A stretch of DNA of 64,000 nt from Amycolatopsis jejuensis (GCF_000717335.1 NZ_JNYZ01000011.1:372001-436000), one strand, 5' to 3'. Numbered from the stretch's first letter, positions 1 through 9,345 are shown. Notes: generated by a model from the sequence alone, not told the origin. Numbers and translations: made by a program.

Positions 1-848
1 GGTTCCCCGCCGCTGCAGATGATGCGCAGGGAACTGAGGTCGTACCCGGCCAGCCCCGGATCGGCGAGCACCCGCTTGAGCACCGTGGGCACCAGCAGCA
101 CCGACGTGACGCCGTAAACCTCCACAGTGGACAGAAACCGGGCCGCGTCGAACCCCGTGCTGGGCGACAGGATCACCCGGCCGCCACGCCACAACGTCGC
201 GAGCGCGAGGTCGTGGAACCCGGCTGCCCAGCACAACGCCGGGACCACCACGAAGACATCATCCGCAGTCACCCCGTAATCGACGATCTGGTGGAACGAA
301 TTCCACAACACGGTGGAATGCGTGTGCATCGCACCTTTCGGGACCCCTGTCGTACCAGACGTGTATTGCAGAAGAAACAAATCCTCCGCACGGACCCCGT
401 GATCCGGTACCGCATCGGCGCAGGCGCACAATTCCTCGTAAAGCGAGCTGTCGACGTCGAGGTACCGACGGGAATCCCCAGCGCGCAGGTTGTCCACAGT
501 GTCCGCGAAGGCGTTCTCGTACACCACCCAGGACGCATCGCAATCGTCGAGAATGTAGCGGACCTCGGGTGCCTTCAGCAGGTAATTGATCGGCACCACC
601 ACCCCGCCGAGCTTGGCGACCGCGAAGAACACCTCCGCCCATTCGACCCGGTTGTACAACAGCACCGCAATCCGGTCACCTTTCGCGAACCCCTGCGCGG
701 CCAGCCCGGCGGCCAGCCGGTCGGACCGTTCGTCGAGCTCCTCGTAGGCGACGTCCCGGCCCTCGAAGGTGATCGCGATCCGCCCCGGGTTCACGCGACC
801 GGCCGTGCGTGGCTTGCGCAGCAGGTCAGGAACGAGGTAACTGTCCAT
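1..848 (-). CDS. AMP-dependent acyl-CoA synthetase (3' end outside window)
   Basis: ANL-superfamily ligase that would activate a carboxylic acid with ATP and CoA in the cytoplasm. The visible 282 residues start MDSYLVPDLLRKP and contain the ATP-binding motif YTSGTTGVPKG near residue 160; the C-terminal half lies left of position 1. The ATG at 848 follows GAGAGGA with good spacing and overlaps the end of the upstream DUF6285 gene by 23 bases, so it is the last visible gene of a long leftward operon that begins with ABC importer genes. Its acid substrate cannot be read from the sequence; a compound brought in by the importer is an attractive guess. Confidence 0.9.
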   Translation of the reverse strand, partial: MDSYLVPDLLRKPRTAGRVNPGRIAITFEGRDVAYEELDERSDRLAAGLAAQGFAKGDRIAVLLYNRVEWAEVFFAVAKLGGVVVPINYLLKAPEVRYILDDCDASWVVYENAFADTVDNLRAGDSRRYLDVDSSLYEELCACADAVPDHGVRAEDLFLLQYTSGTTGVPKGAMHTHSTVLWNSFHQIVDYGVTADDVFVVVPALCWAAGFHDLALATLWRGGRVILSPSTGFDAARFLSTVEVYGVTSVLLVPTVLKRVLADPGLAGYDLSSLRIICSGGE

Positions 849-1275
849 TGTGGTCCTCTCCAGTCGCCGGGGCCGAGCCGAGCCGCTTTGCTTCCAGTTC
901 CGTTTCCGCACGCAGGACCTGGCGGATCTCCGGCAGCAGCCCGCGCTTGTCGCGGGTCCGCCACAGGTGCTCGATCACCTTCTCGATCCCCTCCAGCAGC
1001 ATGTCGCGGCGTTCGGGCGCGGGCAGCGCGGCCGGTTCGAGCAGCGCGGCCCACGCCGGGTCGAGCCGGGGCCGCCACTGCGCGGCCGCCGTTTCCAGTG
1101 CCGCGAGCGAATCGCCGATCCAGCTGTCGTCCGGGCGTACCTGGCCCGCGACGTCCTTGAGAATGCCCATCGCGGCGATCACCGAAGACCTCGCACGATC
1201 GTCGGTGATCGACGGCAGCACGCGTTCGGCGAGGTCGGCCCGGACGGCAGCGAGCAGCCGCTGCGGGCTGATCAC
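826..1275 (-). CDS. DUF6285-like protein
   Basis: A 149-residue protein without signal peptide or membrane segment, rich in Glu, Arg and Leu and predicted mostly helical. The GTG at 1275 overlaps the stop of the phosphotransferase gene (GTGA), and its own end overlaps the acyl-CoA synthetase start by 23 bases, so the three are translationally coupled. Length, a start such as SPQRLLAAVRADLAERVLPS and the position directly after an APH-type kinase match DUF6285 proteins, which commonly sit beside APH/acyl-CoA genes. Biochemical function unknown; an accessory to the kinase is an inference from context only. Confidence 0.7.
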   Translation of the reverse strand: MISPQRLLAAVRADLAERVLPSITDDRARSSVIAAMGILKDVAGQVRPDDSWIGDSLAALETAAAQWRPRLDPAWAALLEPAALPAPERRDMLLEGIEKVIEHLWRTRDKRGLLPEIRQVLRAETELEAKRLGSAPATGEDHNGQLPRS

Positions 1276-2282
1276 GACGTCACCAGCAGGTCGGCGACCA
1301 TCCGGCGCATCGTCGGCATCGTCGAATGCATCCGCGCGAGCCGCAGGTCGTCGGTGTACTCCAGCTCGAAGTTCCGGCCCGCCTCCAGCCACATCACCGC
1401 GTGCCGGACCTGGTGGTACACGATCCAGAACTGCACCGCGTCCCGGTCGACGGCCCGGCCGCGCCGCTCCTCGTACCGGCGCAGGAACACGTCCTCGGGC
1501 AGCAGCATGCACACCCGGTCGCTGCCGATCCGGTTGGACGGGCAGCACACCCAGCCGAGGTCGTACAGCGGGTCGCCAAGCCCGGCGAACTCCCAGTCCA
1601 GCACCGCGGTGATCGCGTCACCGGCGAAGAGCAGGTTGCCGGTGCGGTAGTCGCCGTGCACGAGCGCGACGTCCTCGTGTTGCGGCTGGTGCGCGCGCAG
1701 CCAGCACAGCCCGTCGACCAGCACCGGCTCCGGTCCGCTGCGGACCCGGCCGAGGTACGCGGCCAGCTCGTCCACCTTGTGCGCGGCGAACGACCGGTCG
1801 GCTTCGCCGAGAAAACCAAGGCCGACGGCGTCCGGGTCGAGCCGGTGGATGTCGGCGAGCACCTGGCAGAACTGCTCGCCGATCGGCCCGTCGCCCGCCT
1901 CCGCCAGGAACCGTCGGCCGTCCGGCGACCACGGCACGAACGCCGCCCCCGGCATCCGGCTGACCACCGAGTACGGGCCGCCGAACAGGTCCGGCGACGC
2001 CTCGAACCACAGCGGGCGCGGCACCGGCAAACCGGCCTCGGCCAGCGCGGCCAGCAGCCGGTGCAGCCGCTCCGGCGCGACCTCGTGCCGCGCTATGGTG
2101 CCCGGCCGGAACCGCCGGACCACCAGCGTCAGCTCGGACCCCGCCGTGTCGAACGTGAGCAGGCCGGTCTCGTCGGAAAGCCCTTCCCCGGCCAGTCTTC
2201 GCGAGCGCAGCCGGACCGGCTGCCCGAGCCGCCCGGCGAACTCGCGTTCCACCTGGTCCCCAGGTGCGTCCAGGATCGTCAT
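1272..2282 (-). CDS. APH-family phosphotransferase
   Basis: Cytoplasmic kinase-fold protein of 336 residues, normal for the family. The catalytic loop HGDYRTGNLLF lies near residue 205 and the metal-binding Asp in VLDWEFAGLGDP near 223, so the active site looks intact. The ATG at 2282 is two bases after the ABC ATPase stop. Such proteins are named for aminoglycoside kinases, but copies next to DUF6285 and acyl-CoA genes, as here, most likely phosphorylate a small hydroxylated metabolite rather than confer resistance. Substrate unknown. Confidence 0.85.
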   Translation of the reverse strand: MTILDAPGDQVEREFAGRLGQPVRLRSRRLAGEGLSDETGLLTFDTAGSELTLVVRRFRPGTIARHEVAPERLHRLLAALAEAGLPVPRPLWFEASPDLFGGPYSVVSRMPGAAFVPWSPDGRRFLAEAGDGPIGEQFCQVLADIHRLDPDAVGLGFLGEADRSFAAHKVDELAAYLGRVRSGPEPVLVDGLCWLRAHQPQHEDVALVHGDYRTGNLLFAGDAITAVLDWEFAGLGDPLYDLGWVCCPSNRIGSDRVCMLLPEDVFLRRYEERRGRAVDRDAVQFWIVYHQVRHAVMWLEAGRNFELEYTDDLRLARMHSTMPTMRRMVADLLVTS

Positions 2283-2284
2283 GA

Positions 2285-3829
2285 TCAGAAGACCGCCGCG
2301 TACATGATCTTCTCCTGGGTGGCTTCCGCGCGGCTGAACTCGGCCGCGACCCGGCCCAGCCGGGTCACCAGGATGCGGTCGGACACGGACAGGATCTCCG
2401 GCAGGTACGACGAGATCACGATCACGGCCTTGCCCTCGTCGGCGAGGCGCCGGATCAGCTGGTGGATCTCCTCGATCGCACCCACGTCGACCCCGCGCGT
2501 CGGCTCGTCGAAGATCACCACCTCCGGGTCGGCCACCAGCGACTTGCCCACCACGACCTTCTGCTGGTTCCCGCCGGACAGCTCGACGATCTTCGCGTCG
2601 TGGTTGATCGCCTTGATGCGTAAGCGATCCGTCCATTCCGACGCCAGCTTCGTCCGCCGGGCGCGGGACAACAGCCAATGCCCCCGTCCCTTGCGCGACG
2701 CCAGCTGTCCCAAGTAGAGGTTCTCGGTGACGGTCATCGTCTCGAAGAACCCGTCCTGCTTGCGGTCCTCGGTGATGTACACGATGCCGTCGTCGATCGC
2801 CTGCTTCGGGACGCGGTACCGCACCGGCTTACCGTTGAGCAGCACCCGGCCGCCGTGCATGCGGTTACGCTTCAACGCTCCGGCAATGATCTTCGCCGTT
2901 TCCGTGCGGCCACTGCCGATCAGCCCGGCGATCCCCAGCACTTCACCGGCGTACGCGGAGAACGACATGTTCTTCACCACCGTGCCCAGCACGAGGTTCT
3001 CCACTTCCAGGACCCGCTCGCGCCGGACGTCCGGCCGGACCGGAGCCGTCTCGCGAGCGGTCGCGGTGATCGCGCGCCCCACCATGTACTTCACGACCTC
3101 GTCGCGCGTGGTCTTCTTCGCGTCCAGGCAAGCCACCCGCTCGCCATCGCGCAAAACCGTGACCCGGTCGGCGATTTTGAGCGATTCCTCCAGCGCGTGC
3201 GACACGTAGATGATCCCGAGCCCGGCGGTACGGAGATCCTCGATCACGTTGAACAGGTGCAGCGTCTCCTCGGGCGTGAGGCTCGCGGTGGGCTCGTCGA
3301 AGATCACGATCCGCGCATTCGACCGCAGCGCGCGGGCGATCTCCACCATCTGCTTCTTCGCCGCACCCAGATTGGACACGTACGCCGTCGGGTCGACATG
3401 GAAGTTCATCGACTGCAGCAGCTGCTGCGCGCCGATGTTCAGCGAACGGAAGCGGGTCAGCAGCTTCTCGTGCCCGAGCTCGATGTTCTGCGCCGCGGTC
3501 ATCGTGGGGACCAGGCTGGTTTCCTGGTACACCATGGCAATCCCGTGGTCGAGCGCCTCGTGCGGACGCCGGAAGGTGACCGGCTCCCCGGCGATCTGCA
3601 GGTCCCCGGACGAATGCGGGACCGCCCCGGCGAGGATCTTGCACAGCGTCGACTTCCCGGCTCCGTTCTCGCCGACCAGCGCGTGCACCTCACCCGCGTA
3701 GAGGTCGAAATCGACGTCCCGGATCGCGTGCACGCCGCGGTAGGTCTTGGTGACCGCGGACATTTCGACCAGCCGGGTGCGTTCCGCCGCCGGGTCGATG
3801 TCCAGCTGGTCCAGAATGGACTGGCTCAT
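2285..3829 (-). CDS. Monosaccharide-type ABC importer, tandem ATPase (RbsA/XylG-like)
   Basis: Energises the importer encoded upstream. The 514 residues hold two ABC domains in tandem, the standard RbsA layout. Domain 1 has Walker A GENGAGKST near residue 50 and Walker B VIFDEP near 178, but its signature reads VSNLGAAKKQ rather than the usual LSVGQQQ type. Domain 2 has the expected degenerate Walker A (GLIGSGRTE), a good signature LSGGNQQK and Walker B VIFDEPTRGVD. The ATG at 3829 overlaps the stop of the SMP-30 gene (ATGA). Sugar is the usual cargo of the family, but the flanking CoA-type genes argue for another polyol- or lactone-like substrate. Confidence 0.93.
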   Translation of the reverse strand: MSQSILDQLDIDPAAERTRLVEMSAVTKTYRGVHAIRDVDFDLYAGEVHALVGENGAGKSTLCKILAGAVPHSSGDLQIAGEPVTFRRPHEALDHGIAMVYQETSLVPTMTAAQNIELGHEKLLTRFRSLNIGAQQLLQSMNFHVDPTAYVSNLGAAKKQMVEIARALRSNARIVIFDEPTASLTPEETLHLFNVIEDLRTAGLGIIYVSHALEESLKIADRVTVLRDGERVACLDAKKTTRDEVVKYMVGRAITATARETAPVRPDVRRERVLEVENLVLGTVVKNMSFSAYAGEVLGIAGLIGSGRTETAKIIAGALKRNRMHGGRVLLNGKPVRYRVPKQAIDDGIVYITEDRKQDGFFETMTVTENLYLGQLASRKGRGHWLLSRARRTKLASEWTDRLRIKAINHDAKIVELSGGNQQKVVVGKSLVADPEVVIFDEPTRGVDVGAIEEIHQLIRRLADEGKAVIVISSYLPEILSVSDRILVTRLGRVAAEFSRAEATQEKIMYAAVF

Positions 3830-4920
3830 TCCCACTCTCCCGCCTGCGTGCACAGCACCTCGTCGGCGCCGTGCACGGCCACGAACAGGTGCTCCCCGAG
3901 CTGCCGCGCCGAGGTGACGCCGTGCCGCCGCCCGCCGCCGCGGCTGTGCAGGCTCGCCGTCACGTATCCCTCGTCGTCCAGGTGCGCGACCAGGCCGTAC
4001 GACCTCGGCGGTGCCCACGGCTTGATCACGCCGAGCTTGCGGATCTGCCCGCCCTGCAACGGTTCCAGCCCGGAGCCGAGCGACCGCAGCGCGGGCCGGA
4101 TCCAGTAGTCGGGTTCGATCGTGCGCATCATTTCCTCGACGTAGTCGCGCTGGCCGAGCACGAACTCCACCAGCAGCGTCCGCAGCGCGAACACGGCAAG
4201 CCAGTACCCGCTTTCCCCGGTGTTGATCCGGCCCGGGTAGCCCGGCAGGTTCTGCCGCACCGGCTGCCCGGCGCCGCCGTCGAGCGGGTACCGCATGACC
4301 CGGTGCGCCCAGGCCTCGCAGACCAGCAGCGCGTCCTGCTCGCGGGTGAGCGTGACCCCGCTGGCGTACCCGAGCCCGCTGGCCAGCACGGTGGTCTGCG
4401 CGGTGCGGGGGTCGTACCGCAGCAACCGGCCCAGCGTGTTCTGCTCCATCAGGTCCCGGATCCAGTCCGGGCCGCAGTGCCGGGTGGACCCATCGGTGAC
4501 GTACACGGTCCCGTCCGCGGCAACCGTCAGGTCAGTGGGACAGTGCGCCGCCACGACGACTTCAGTGTGTCCGGCTTCAGGGACCCGCACCACCCCGGTA
4601 CCGGCCACGCATACCAGCAGGCCGCCGTCCGGGGCGAGCGCCAGCGCACCGGCCGGGCCGGGCAACGTCGCGACGACCTCGTGCCGGGTGAATCCCGGGC
4701 CGGACCGGCGGACCACCGTGGTCCCGGTGGACACGTAGACGTCGCCGGACCGGCCGGGGCACACGTCCTCCGGCGCGGCCAGCCCGTCGAGCGCGGTTTC
4801 GACCTGCTCAAGGGCGTCGTTGGGGGTGAACCCGCCGTCGAGCGGCGGGATCGAGCGGTTCGCGGAACGGCCGGGGAAGAGGAACTCCTTGACCAGTCCC
4901 CAGGTTTCGGCTCGTGGCAT
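3826..4920 (-). CDS. SMP-30/strictosidine-synthase-like beta-propeller protein
   Basis: A 364-residue protein without signal peptide, related to the SMP-30/gluconolactonase/strictosidine synthase group. It has repeated propeller blades of the type DVYVSTGTTVV, GTVYVTDGSTR and SGVTLTREQDALLVCEAW, followed by PLDGGAGQPVRQNLPGYPGR, which resembles the substrate loop of plant strictosidine-synthase-like proteins. The start at 4920 lies nine bases after the preceding stop. The upstream permease gene carries a homologous domain fused to its C-terminus, so the operon holds two paralogous propellers. A lactonase or hydrolase acting on the imported compound is the likeliest role, inferred. Confidence 0.8.
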   Translation of the reverse strand: MPRAETWGLVKEFLFPGRSANRSIPPLDGGFTPNDALEQVETALDGLAAPEDVCPGRSGDVYVSTGTTVVRRSGPGFTRHEVVATLPGPAGALALAPDGGLLVCVAGTGVVRVPEAGHTEVVVAAHCPTDLTVAADGTVYVTDGSTRHCGPDWIRDLMEQNTLGRLLRYDPRTAQTTVLASGLGYASGVTLTREQDALLVCEAWAHRVMRYPLDGGAGQPVRQNLPGYPGRINTGESGYWLAVFALRTLLVEFVLGQRDYVEEMMRTIEPDYWIRPALRSLGSGLEPLQGGQIRKLGVIKPWAPPRSYGLVAHLDDEGYVTASLHSRGGGRRHGVTSARQLGEHLFVAVHGADEVLCTQAGEWE

Positions 4921-4929
4921 CGGTCCTCC

Positions 4930-7122
4930 TCAGCCCACCGTGCTCGCGCGGGCGGAATGCTCCACATCGGACAGTGCGGTTTCCTGGCCGGTCAGCTTGA
5001 TCCGGCCGATCCGGTTGTTCTCCAGGCCACCGACATACAGGTACCCGTCGTGTTCGCGCATCGACGTGATCGACGCGTGCGACTCCCCACCCGGGTCCCA
5101 GTAGGTCTCCAGTACCTCGCCCTGCTCCGACACCTTCACCACGCAACCGTGGTTCATGCTCGGGTACAGCCATTCGTCGCGCGGGATCCGCTTCATCATG
5201 CGGCGCCGGAACGTCGGCATCCGCATGGCGAGGTCGTACGCGGGCGAACGCATGCCGTTGAGTGCAACCCAGTAGGCGCCATCGGACGCACGGTTGATGT
5301 TGTCGAGGTAACCGGGGAAGTTGTCCATGAAGACCTCCAGCCGCCCCTGGTTCGGCCCGCTGTGCCAGTACCGCAGGATGCGGCACAGCCAGGTCTGCGC
5401 GATCAGCAGCGATTCACCGTCGTGACAGCTGCAGATCCCGTTGGGGAACACCAGGTCGCGGAGCACCGTGCGGGTCTTGCCGGTGGCCGGGTCGTAGCAC
5501 ACGAGCCGCCCGTTGGGCCGTCCCTCGACACCGTCGAGAATCCAGTCGGCCATGTCGAACCGCGTCGTGGCCTCGCTGAAGTACACCTTCCCGTCGGGCG
5601 TGATGTCGAGGTCGTCGGCCATCCGCAGCCGCGAGTCGTCGCGCAGCCGGGTCCAGGTGCGGCCGGTTTCGTCGGACAGCTTGCGGTGCTTGCCTTGCGG
5701 GTCGACGGCGTACAGTCCCATCCCGCCGACGCAGACGATCAGGTTGCCGTCGTGATCGAAACCGAGACCGAGCGGATGTCCGCCGATGCGCGCGAAAATC
5801 TCGCGCTGACTGAGGTCCGGCCCGGAAAAGCGCACGATCCAGCCCTGCCGGGTACCGCAGTAGACCCGGCCCTGCGCGTCGACGATCACGTCCTCGGGAC
5901 CTTCGACCTCGCCGTGCCCGATGGCCTCGGCACCGCGCAGCCGGTCGTTGATCTCGAACGGGCTTCCCGAGCCGGGCCGGATGTCCGGCAGCGGACCGTA
6001 CTCGACGAGCGTCGGGTTGACATAGGTCTTCTGGATCGCCTTGCCGCGGTTCTTGCCCCACTTCGTGTCGAGCCCGACCGCGACGATCAGCACCACCGCC
6101 AACGCCGTCTGCAGCACCTCGCCGCCGACGTTCATCAGCAGCAAACCCTTGCCCAGCAAGCTGATCGTGGCCGCACCGATGAACGCGCGCCACACCGTAC
6201 CCTTGCCGCCGGACAGGCTGATCCCGCCGAGGATGACCGCGGTCAGCACGTTCAGCTCTAGTCCCTCGCCGACGCGTGCGCTCGCGCTGCTCAGCCGGGC
6301 CGCATAGAAGATCCCGGCCAGCGCGCACAGCACCCCGGCGAAGACGTAGCTCACCAGCAGAACGCGCTCCACGCGGATCCCGGCGTGCCGGGCGGCCCGG
6401 CGGCTCGCGCCGACCGCGGTGATGTGCCAGCCCAGCCGCGACCGGCTCAGCACCAGGTGCCCGAGCACCAGCACGACGAGCAGCGTGACGAAGCTGAACG
6501 GCAGCCCGGCGACCTTGCCCGACCCGAACCAGGTCCAGACCGGGTCGGTGACGAACACCGTCGCGGTCTTGGCGGAGAAGTTGAGGTCGAGCAGGTTCAG
6601 CACGCCGCGGAAGATGATCAGCGTGACGAGCGTGGTGAGGAACGGGCGGGCCTTGAGGTAGGCCACGATCACGCCGTTGGTGGCGCCGAGGATCGCCCCG
6701 GCCACGAGGGTCACCAGGATCGCCGGCAGCACCGGTACGCCGCCGACGGTGATCAAGAGGATCGCGACCATGTTGCACAGGCCGAACATCGAGCCGACCG
6801 ACAGGTCGATGCCGCCGGAGATCATGACCACCGCCATGCCGAGGCACACGAGCGCGATCTCGGCGAGCTCGGCCCCCGAGGACAGCAGGTTCGCCGGACT
6901 GGCGAAGCCCGGGGCGGCGATCGAGAAGAACACGATCACCGCGATCAGCATCGCGAGCGGGATGGCGGGTTCCATCCACCGCTTCTCGAACAGCTCGGCG
7001 AAGAACTGCTGCGGCGACGCTTTGTACTTGAGGTGGCGCAGCCGCCCACCGAGCGTTTCACCGTCCGGGACGTTGCGTTCCGGGGGACGGCGCCGCCGCA
7101 CTTCCGCAGTAGCCGTCATCAT
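4930..7122 (-). CDS. ABC importer permease fused to SMP-30-like beta-propeller
   Basis: A 730-residue two-part protein. Residues about 40-370 form an RbsC-type permease with roughly ten hydrophobic segments and the family motif VMISGGIDLSVGS; the segment ILGGISLSGGKGTVW is also typical. After a linker near 370-400, residues 400-730 form an SMP-30/strictosidine-synthase-like propeller (GRVYCGTRQGWIVRFSGP, GKVYFSEATTRF, FMDNFPGYLDNINR). Free-standing permeases of this family are about 320-350 residues. Two adjacent ATGs occur at 7122 and 7119 after GAGGGAG; I chose the first. Since the C-terminus of such permeases normally faces the cytosol, the propeller would process or sense cargo as it enters (inference). 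Confidence 0.9.
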   Translation of the reverse strand: MMTATAEVRRRRPPERNVPDGETLGGRLRHLKYKASPQQFFAELFEKRWMEPAIPLAMLIAVIVFFSIAAPGFASPANLLSSGAELAEIALVCLGMAVVMISGGIDLSVGSMFGLCNMVAILLITVGGVPVLPAILVTLVAGAILGATNGVIVAYLKARPFLTTLVTLIIFRGVLNLLDLNFSAKTATVFVTDPVWTWFGSGKVAGLPFSFVTLLVVLVLGHLVLSRSRLGWHITAVGASRRAARHAGIRVERVLLVSYVFAGVLCALAGIFYAARLSSASARVGEGLELNVLTAVILGGISLSGGKGTVWRAFIGAATISLLGKGLLLMNVGGEVLQTALAVVLIVAVGLDTKWGKNRGKAIQKTYVNPTLVEYGPLPDIRPGSGSPFEINDRLRGAEAIGHGEVEGPEDVIVDAQGRVYCGTRQGWIVRFSGPDLSQREIFARIGGHPLGLGFDHDGNLIVCVGGMGLYAVDPQGKHRKLSDETGRTWTRLRDDSRLRMADDLDITPDGKVYFSEATTRFDMADWILDGVEGRPNGRLVCYDPATGKTRTVLRDLVFPNGICSCHDGESLLIAQTWLCRILRYWHSGPNQGRLEVFMDNFPGYLDNINRASDGAYWVALNGMRSPAYDLAMRMPTFRRRMMKRIPRDEWLYPSMNHGCVVKVSEQGEVLETYWDPGGESHASITSMREHDGYLYVGGLENNRIGRIKLTGQETALSDVEHSARASTVG

Positions 7123-7143
7123 TCTCCCTCTCAGGCCGGGGCT

Positions 7144-7173
7144 GCCGGGACACCGCACGCGCGGTGTCCCGGC
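7144..7173 (-). terminator. Intra-operon hairpin after the binding-protein gene
   Basis: A perfect inverted repeat with 13-base arms (7144-7156 and 7161-7173) and a four-base loop. It lies eight bases beyond the stop of the binding-protein gene and 22 bases before the fused permease start. There is no clear U-tract. It could be a partial terminator or an mRNA-stabilising structure that raises binding-protein expression over permease and ATPase, as in many importer operons. Confidence 0.75.
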
Positions 7174-7180
7174 GCGGGGG

Positions 7181-8257
7181 TCAGCTGACGGTCAGGCCGT
7201 CTTTCTTGCCGTCGTAACACATGTTGGGCTGCTGCCAGTTGCTCTTGTCGATCTTCACGAGCGGGGTGTAGTCCGCGACCCGGGACGTACCCGGCGCCTG
7301 CCCGGACTGCAGCAGCGACTTGGCGATCGAGACGATGTCACTGCCTTGCGTCGGCACGGAATAGCCGTAGGACTCGAAGAACAGTCCGTCGCGTACACCC
7401 TCGCAGGTGATCTGGCTGTGGTCGGACGTGAACACCTTGACCTGGCCGATCTTGCCCGCTTCCTTGATCGCGGTGGCCGCGCCGTACTGCATCTGGTCCC
7501 AGAAACCCCAGCTGGCACACAGGTTCGGGTGCTGCTGGATCACCGTCGCGGTGATGTCGTGGGCCTTGGTACGGTCCCAGTTCGCCGCCTGCACCGACAC
7601 GAGCTTGATCTCCGGATTCTGCCCGAAGACCTCCTTCGCGCCCGCCATCACGTCGAGCGTGAAGCCGGACGTGGCGTCGCCCTGCACGATCTGCACTTCA
7701 TGCGACGTCGACGTGTCCTTGCCGCATTGCGTCACGATGTCGGTGGCGATGCGGCGGCCGAGGTCGATGGTGTCGGCGCCGACGAACGCGTCCGACTTGT
7801 AGTTCGACACCATGTTGATCTGGATGACGTAGATCCCCGCCTGCTGGGCCTGCTGGATGAGCTTGGCGAGGATCTGCACGTCGAAGTTGTGCACCACCAG
7901 CACGGCGGGCTTCTCGTTGATCAGCGACTGCACCGCCTCGGCCTGCTTTGCGGTGTCCCAGTTCGGGTCGCGCAGCACGTAGTTCATCCCGGCGGCCTTG
8001 AACCCGCGCGCGAGCTGCCGGTTCCACTCCTCGGTGAGCGGCGTGCCCATGCCGACCGGCACGAAGGCGGCCGTTTTCCCTTTCATGCTCTGGATTGCGT
8101 GATCCCGGAGCTGCCCGGCCGAGGCGGTGGCCGGCAGCTGGGCACCGCTCGCGGCCGGGGCGTCGGCGGCGCCACCGGTCGAGCATCCGCTCGCCACCAG
8201 TGCCGCGGCGGCGGCCAGCGCGCCGATCCGGGCCGCTGCAGAATGGGCTTTTCGCAT
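7181..8257 (-). CDS. Periplasmic-binding-protein-like sugar-type lipoprotein
   Basis: Solute-binding component of the importer, 358 residues, anchored outside the membrane. A lipoprotein signal peptide ends in the lipobox ASGC near residue 25. The mature part has the type I periplasmic-binding fold (Peripla_BP_4-like): KTAAFVPVGMGTPLTEEWNR, then INEKPAVLVVHNFD and VKVFTSDHSQITCEGVRDG. It lies between the two permease genes. A strong hairpin follows its stop codon. The ligand cannot be deduced from the sequence. Confidence 0.92.
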   Translation of the reverse strand: MRKAHSAAARIGALAAAAALVASGCSTGGAADAPAASGAQLPATASAGQLRDHAIQSMKGKTAAFVPVGMGTPLTEEWNRQLARGFKAAGMNYVLRDPNWDTAKQAEAVQSLINEKPAVLVVHNFDVQILAKLIQQAQQAGIYVIQINMVSNYKSDAFVGADTIDLGRRIATDIVTQCGKDTSTSHEVQIVQGDATSGFTLDVMAGAKEVFGQNPEIKLVSVQAANWDRTKAHDITATVIQQHPNLCASWGFWDQMQYGAATAIKEAGKIGQVKVFTSDHSQITCEGVRDGLFFESYGYSVPTQGSDIVSIAKSLLQSGQAPGTSRVADYTPLVKIDKSNWQQPNMCYDGKKDGLTVS

Positions 8258-8302
8258 GGGATGGACCTCCTTGTCCGTTGTGGATGTTCTGCCGATGGGG
8301 AT

Positions 8303-9301
8303 TCAGTCGCCTTGCCGAACCGTTTCCTCGTCGCGGGGATGCAGGCGGTTGTCGAGCACGAGAGCGGCGAGCAGGATGAGCCCCTTGACGATGTCCTGCT
8401 CGTGGTTGTTCATGTTCAGGATCGTCATGCCGTTGAGCATCACGCCGATCAACGCGGTACCGACGACGACGCTGGCCACGCTGCCGCGTCCGCCGACGAG
8501 GCTGATCCCGCCGACCACCACCACGAGCAGCACGTCGTAGATCAGCGAGCTGTCGATCACCTGGGTGTTGAGACCGCCGACCGCTCCCGCGGTGACAAGA
8601 CCGCCGATGAAGCCGATGGTCGCGCTGCCCAGGTACTCCAGAATCGTGAACGGGCGCACCGAAATCCCGGTGAGCGCGGCGGCTCCGGCGTTGTCGCCGT
8701 GGGCGTAGATGAAGCGGCCGGATTTGGTGCGGGACAGCATCAGCTGCGCCAGCAGCGCGACCACGGCGAAGACGATGATCGGCACCGGGATACCGAAAAG
8801 CGTGCCCTGTCCCAGCGCGAGCACGAAGTGCCGGTCGCCGGGGAGTTCCGCGATGAGGCCGTCGAGGATGGTCGTGCGGGCGAGACCGTACACGAGCAAG
8901 CCGGACGCCAGGGTCGCGAAAAGCGCGGGGATTTCGACGAACGCGATCAGGAAACCGTTGAACAGCCCCATGATCAGCACGACACCGAAGCCCGCGAGCA
9001 ACGCCACCGGCGTGCTGACCGGGGTACGCATCAGCTGGATCGCCACCGCGGTCGCCACGCCCATCGACGCGATGAGCGACAGGTCCATCCCGCGCGCGAT
9101 CACCACCACGGCCATCGCCACGCCGAAAATGCCCAGCGACGACACACTGCGGACGAGGTTGACCAGGTTGTTCACGGTCAGGAATCCGTCGAGGGCAACG
9201 CCGAACGCCACGAACAACGCGACGACGACCAGCGCCACGAGCTGTTCCTGGGACAGCTTGCCTCTTCCGGCAGACCTCAACCGCACGAGGGTTCCGCTCA
9301 T
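8303..9301 (-). CDS. ABC importer permease (RbsC-like), unfused
   Basis: First gene of the leftward operon, 332 residues, with about ten hydrophobic segments and the motifs VVVIARGMDLSLIASMG and VVVVGGISLVGGRGSVAS expected for monosaccharide permeases. The ATG at 9301 follows GGAG with spacing typical of a real start; upstream in-frame codons lie inside the promoter/operator region. It presumably pairs with the fused permease as a heterodimer, since the operon encodes two different permeases and one tandem ATPase. Confidence 0.92.
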   Translation of the reverse strand: MSGTLVRLRSAGRGKLSQEQLVALVVVALFVAFGVALDGFLTVNNLVNLVRSVSSLGIFGVAMAVVVIARGMDLSLIASMGVATAVAIQLMRTPVSTPVALLAGFGVVLIMGLFNGFLIAFVEIPALFATLASGLLVYGLARTTILDGLIAELPGDRHFVLALGQGTLFGIPVPIIVFAVVALLAQLMLSRTKSGRFIYAHGDNAGAAALTGISVRPFTILEYLGSATIGFIGGLVTAGAVGGLNTQVIDSSLIYDVLLVVVVGGISLVGGRGSVASVVVGTALIGVMLNGMTILNMNNHEQDIVKGLILLAALVLDNRLHPRDEETVRQGD

Positions 9302-9345
9302 CGCTTCTCCGAGTTCCAGGCTCTGTATCGATCGGTCTGTACGCG

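Noticed and set aside
213..1160. Long plus-strand frame opposite the acyl-CoA synthetase
   Set aside because: Arg/Pro/His-rich shadow of the minus-strand gene; the true frame carries ANL ligase motifs.
1272..2282. Aminoglycoside resistance gene
   Set aside because: APH fold is clear, but the operon (importer, DUF6285, acyl-CoA synthetase) points to metabolism; no resistance-specific feature is visible.
3871..6261. 796-codon plus-strand frame
   Set aside because: Lies antisense to the SMP-30 and permease-fusion genes, with low-complexity Val/Arg/His/Pro composition and no recognisable domain.
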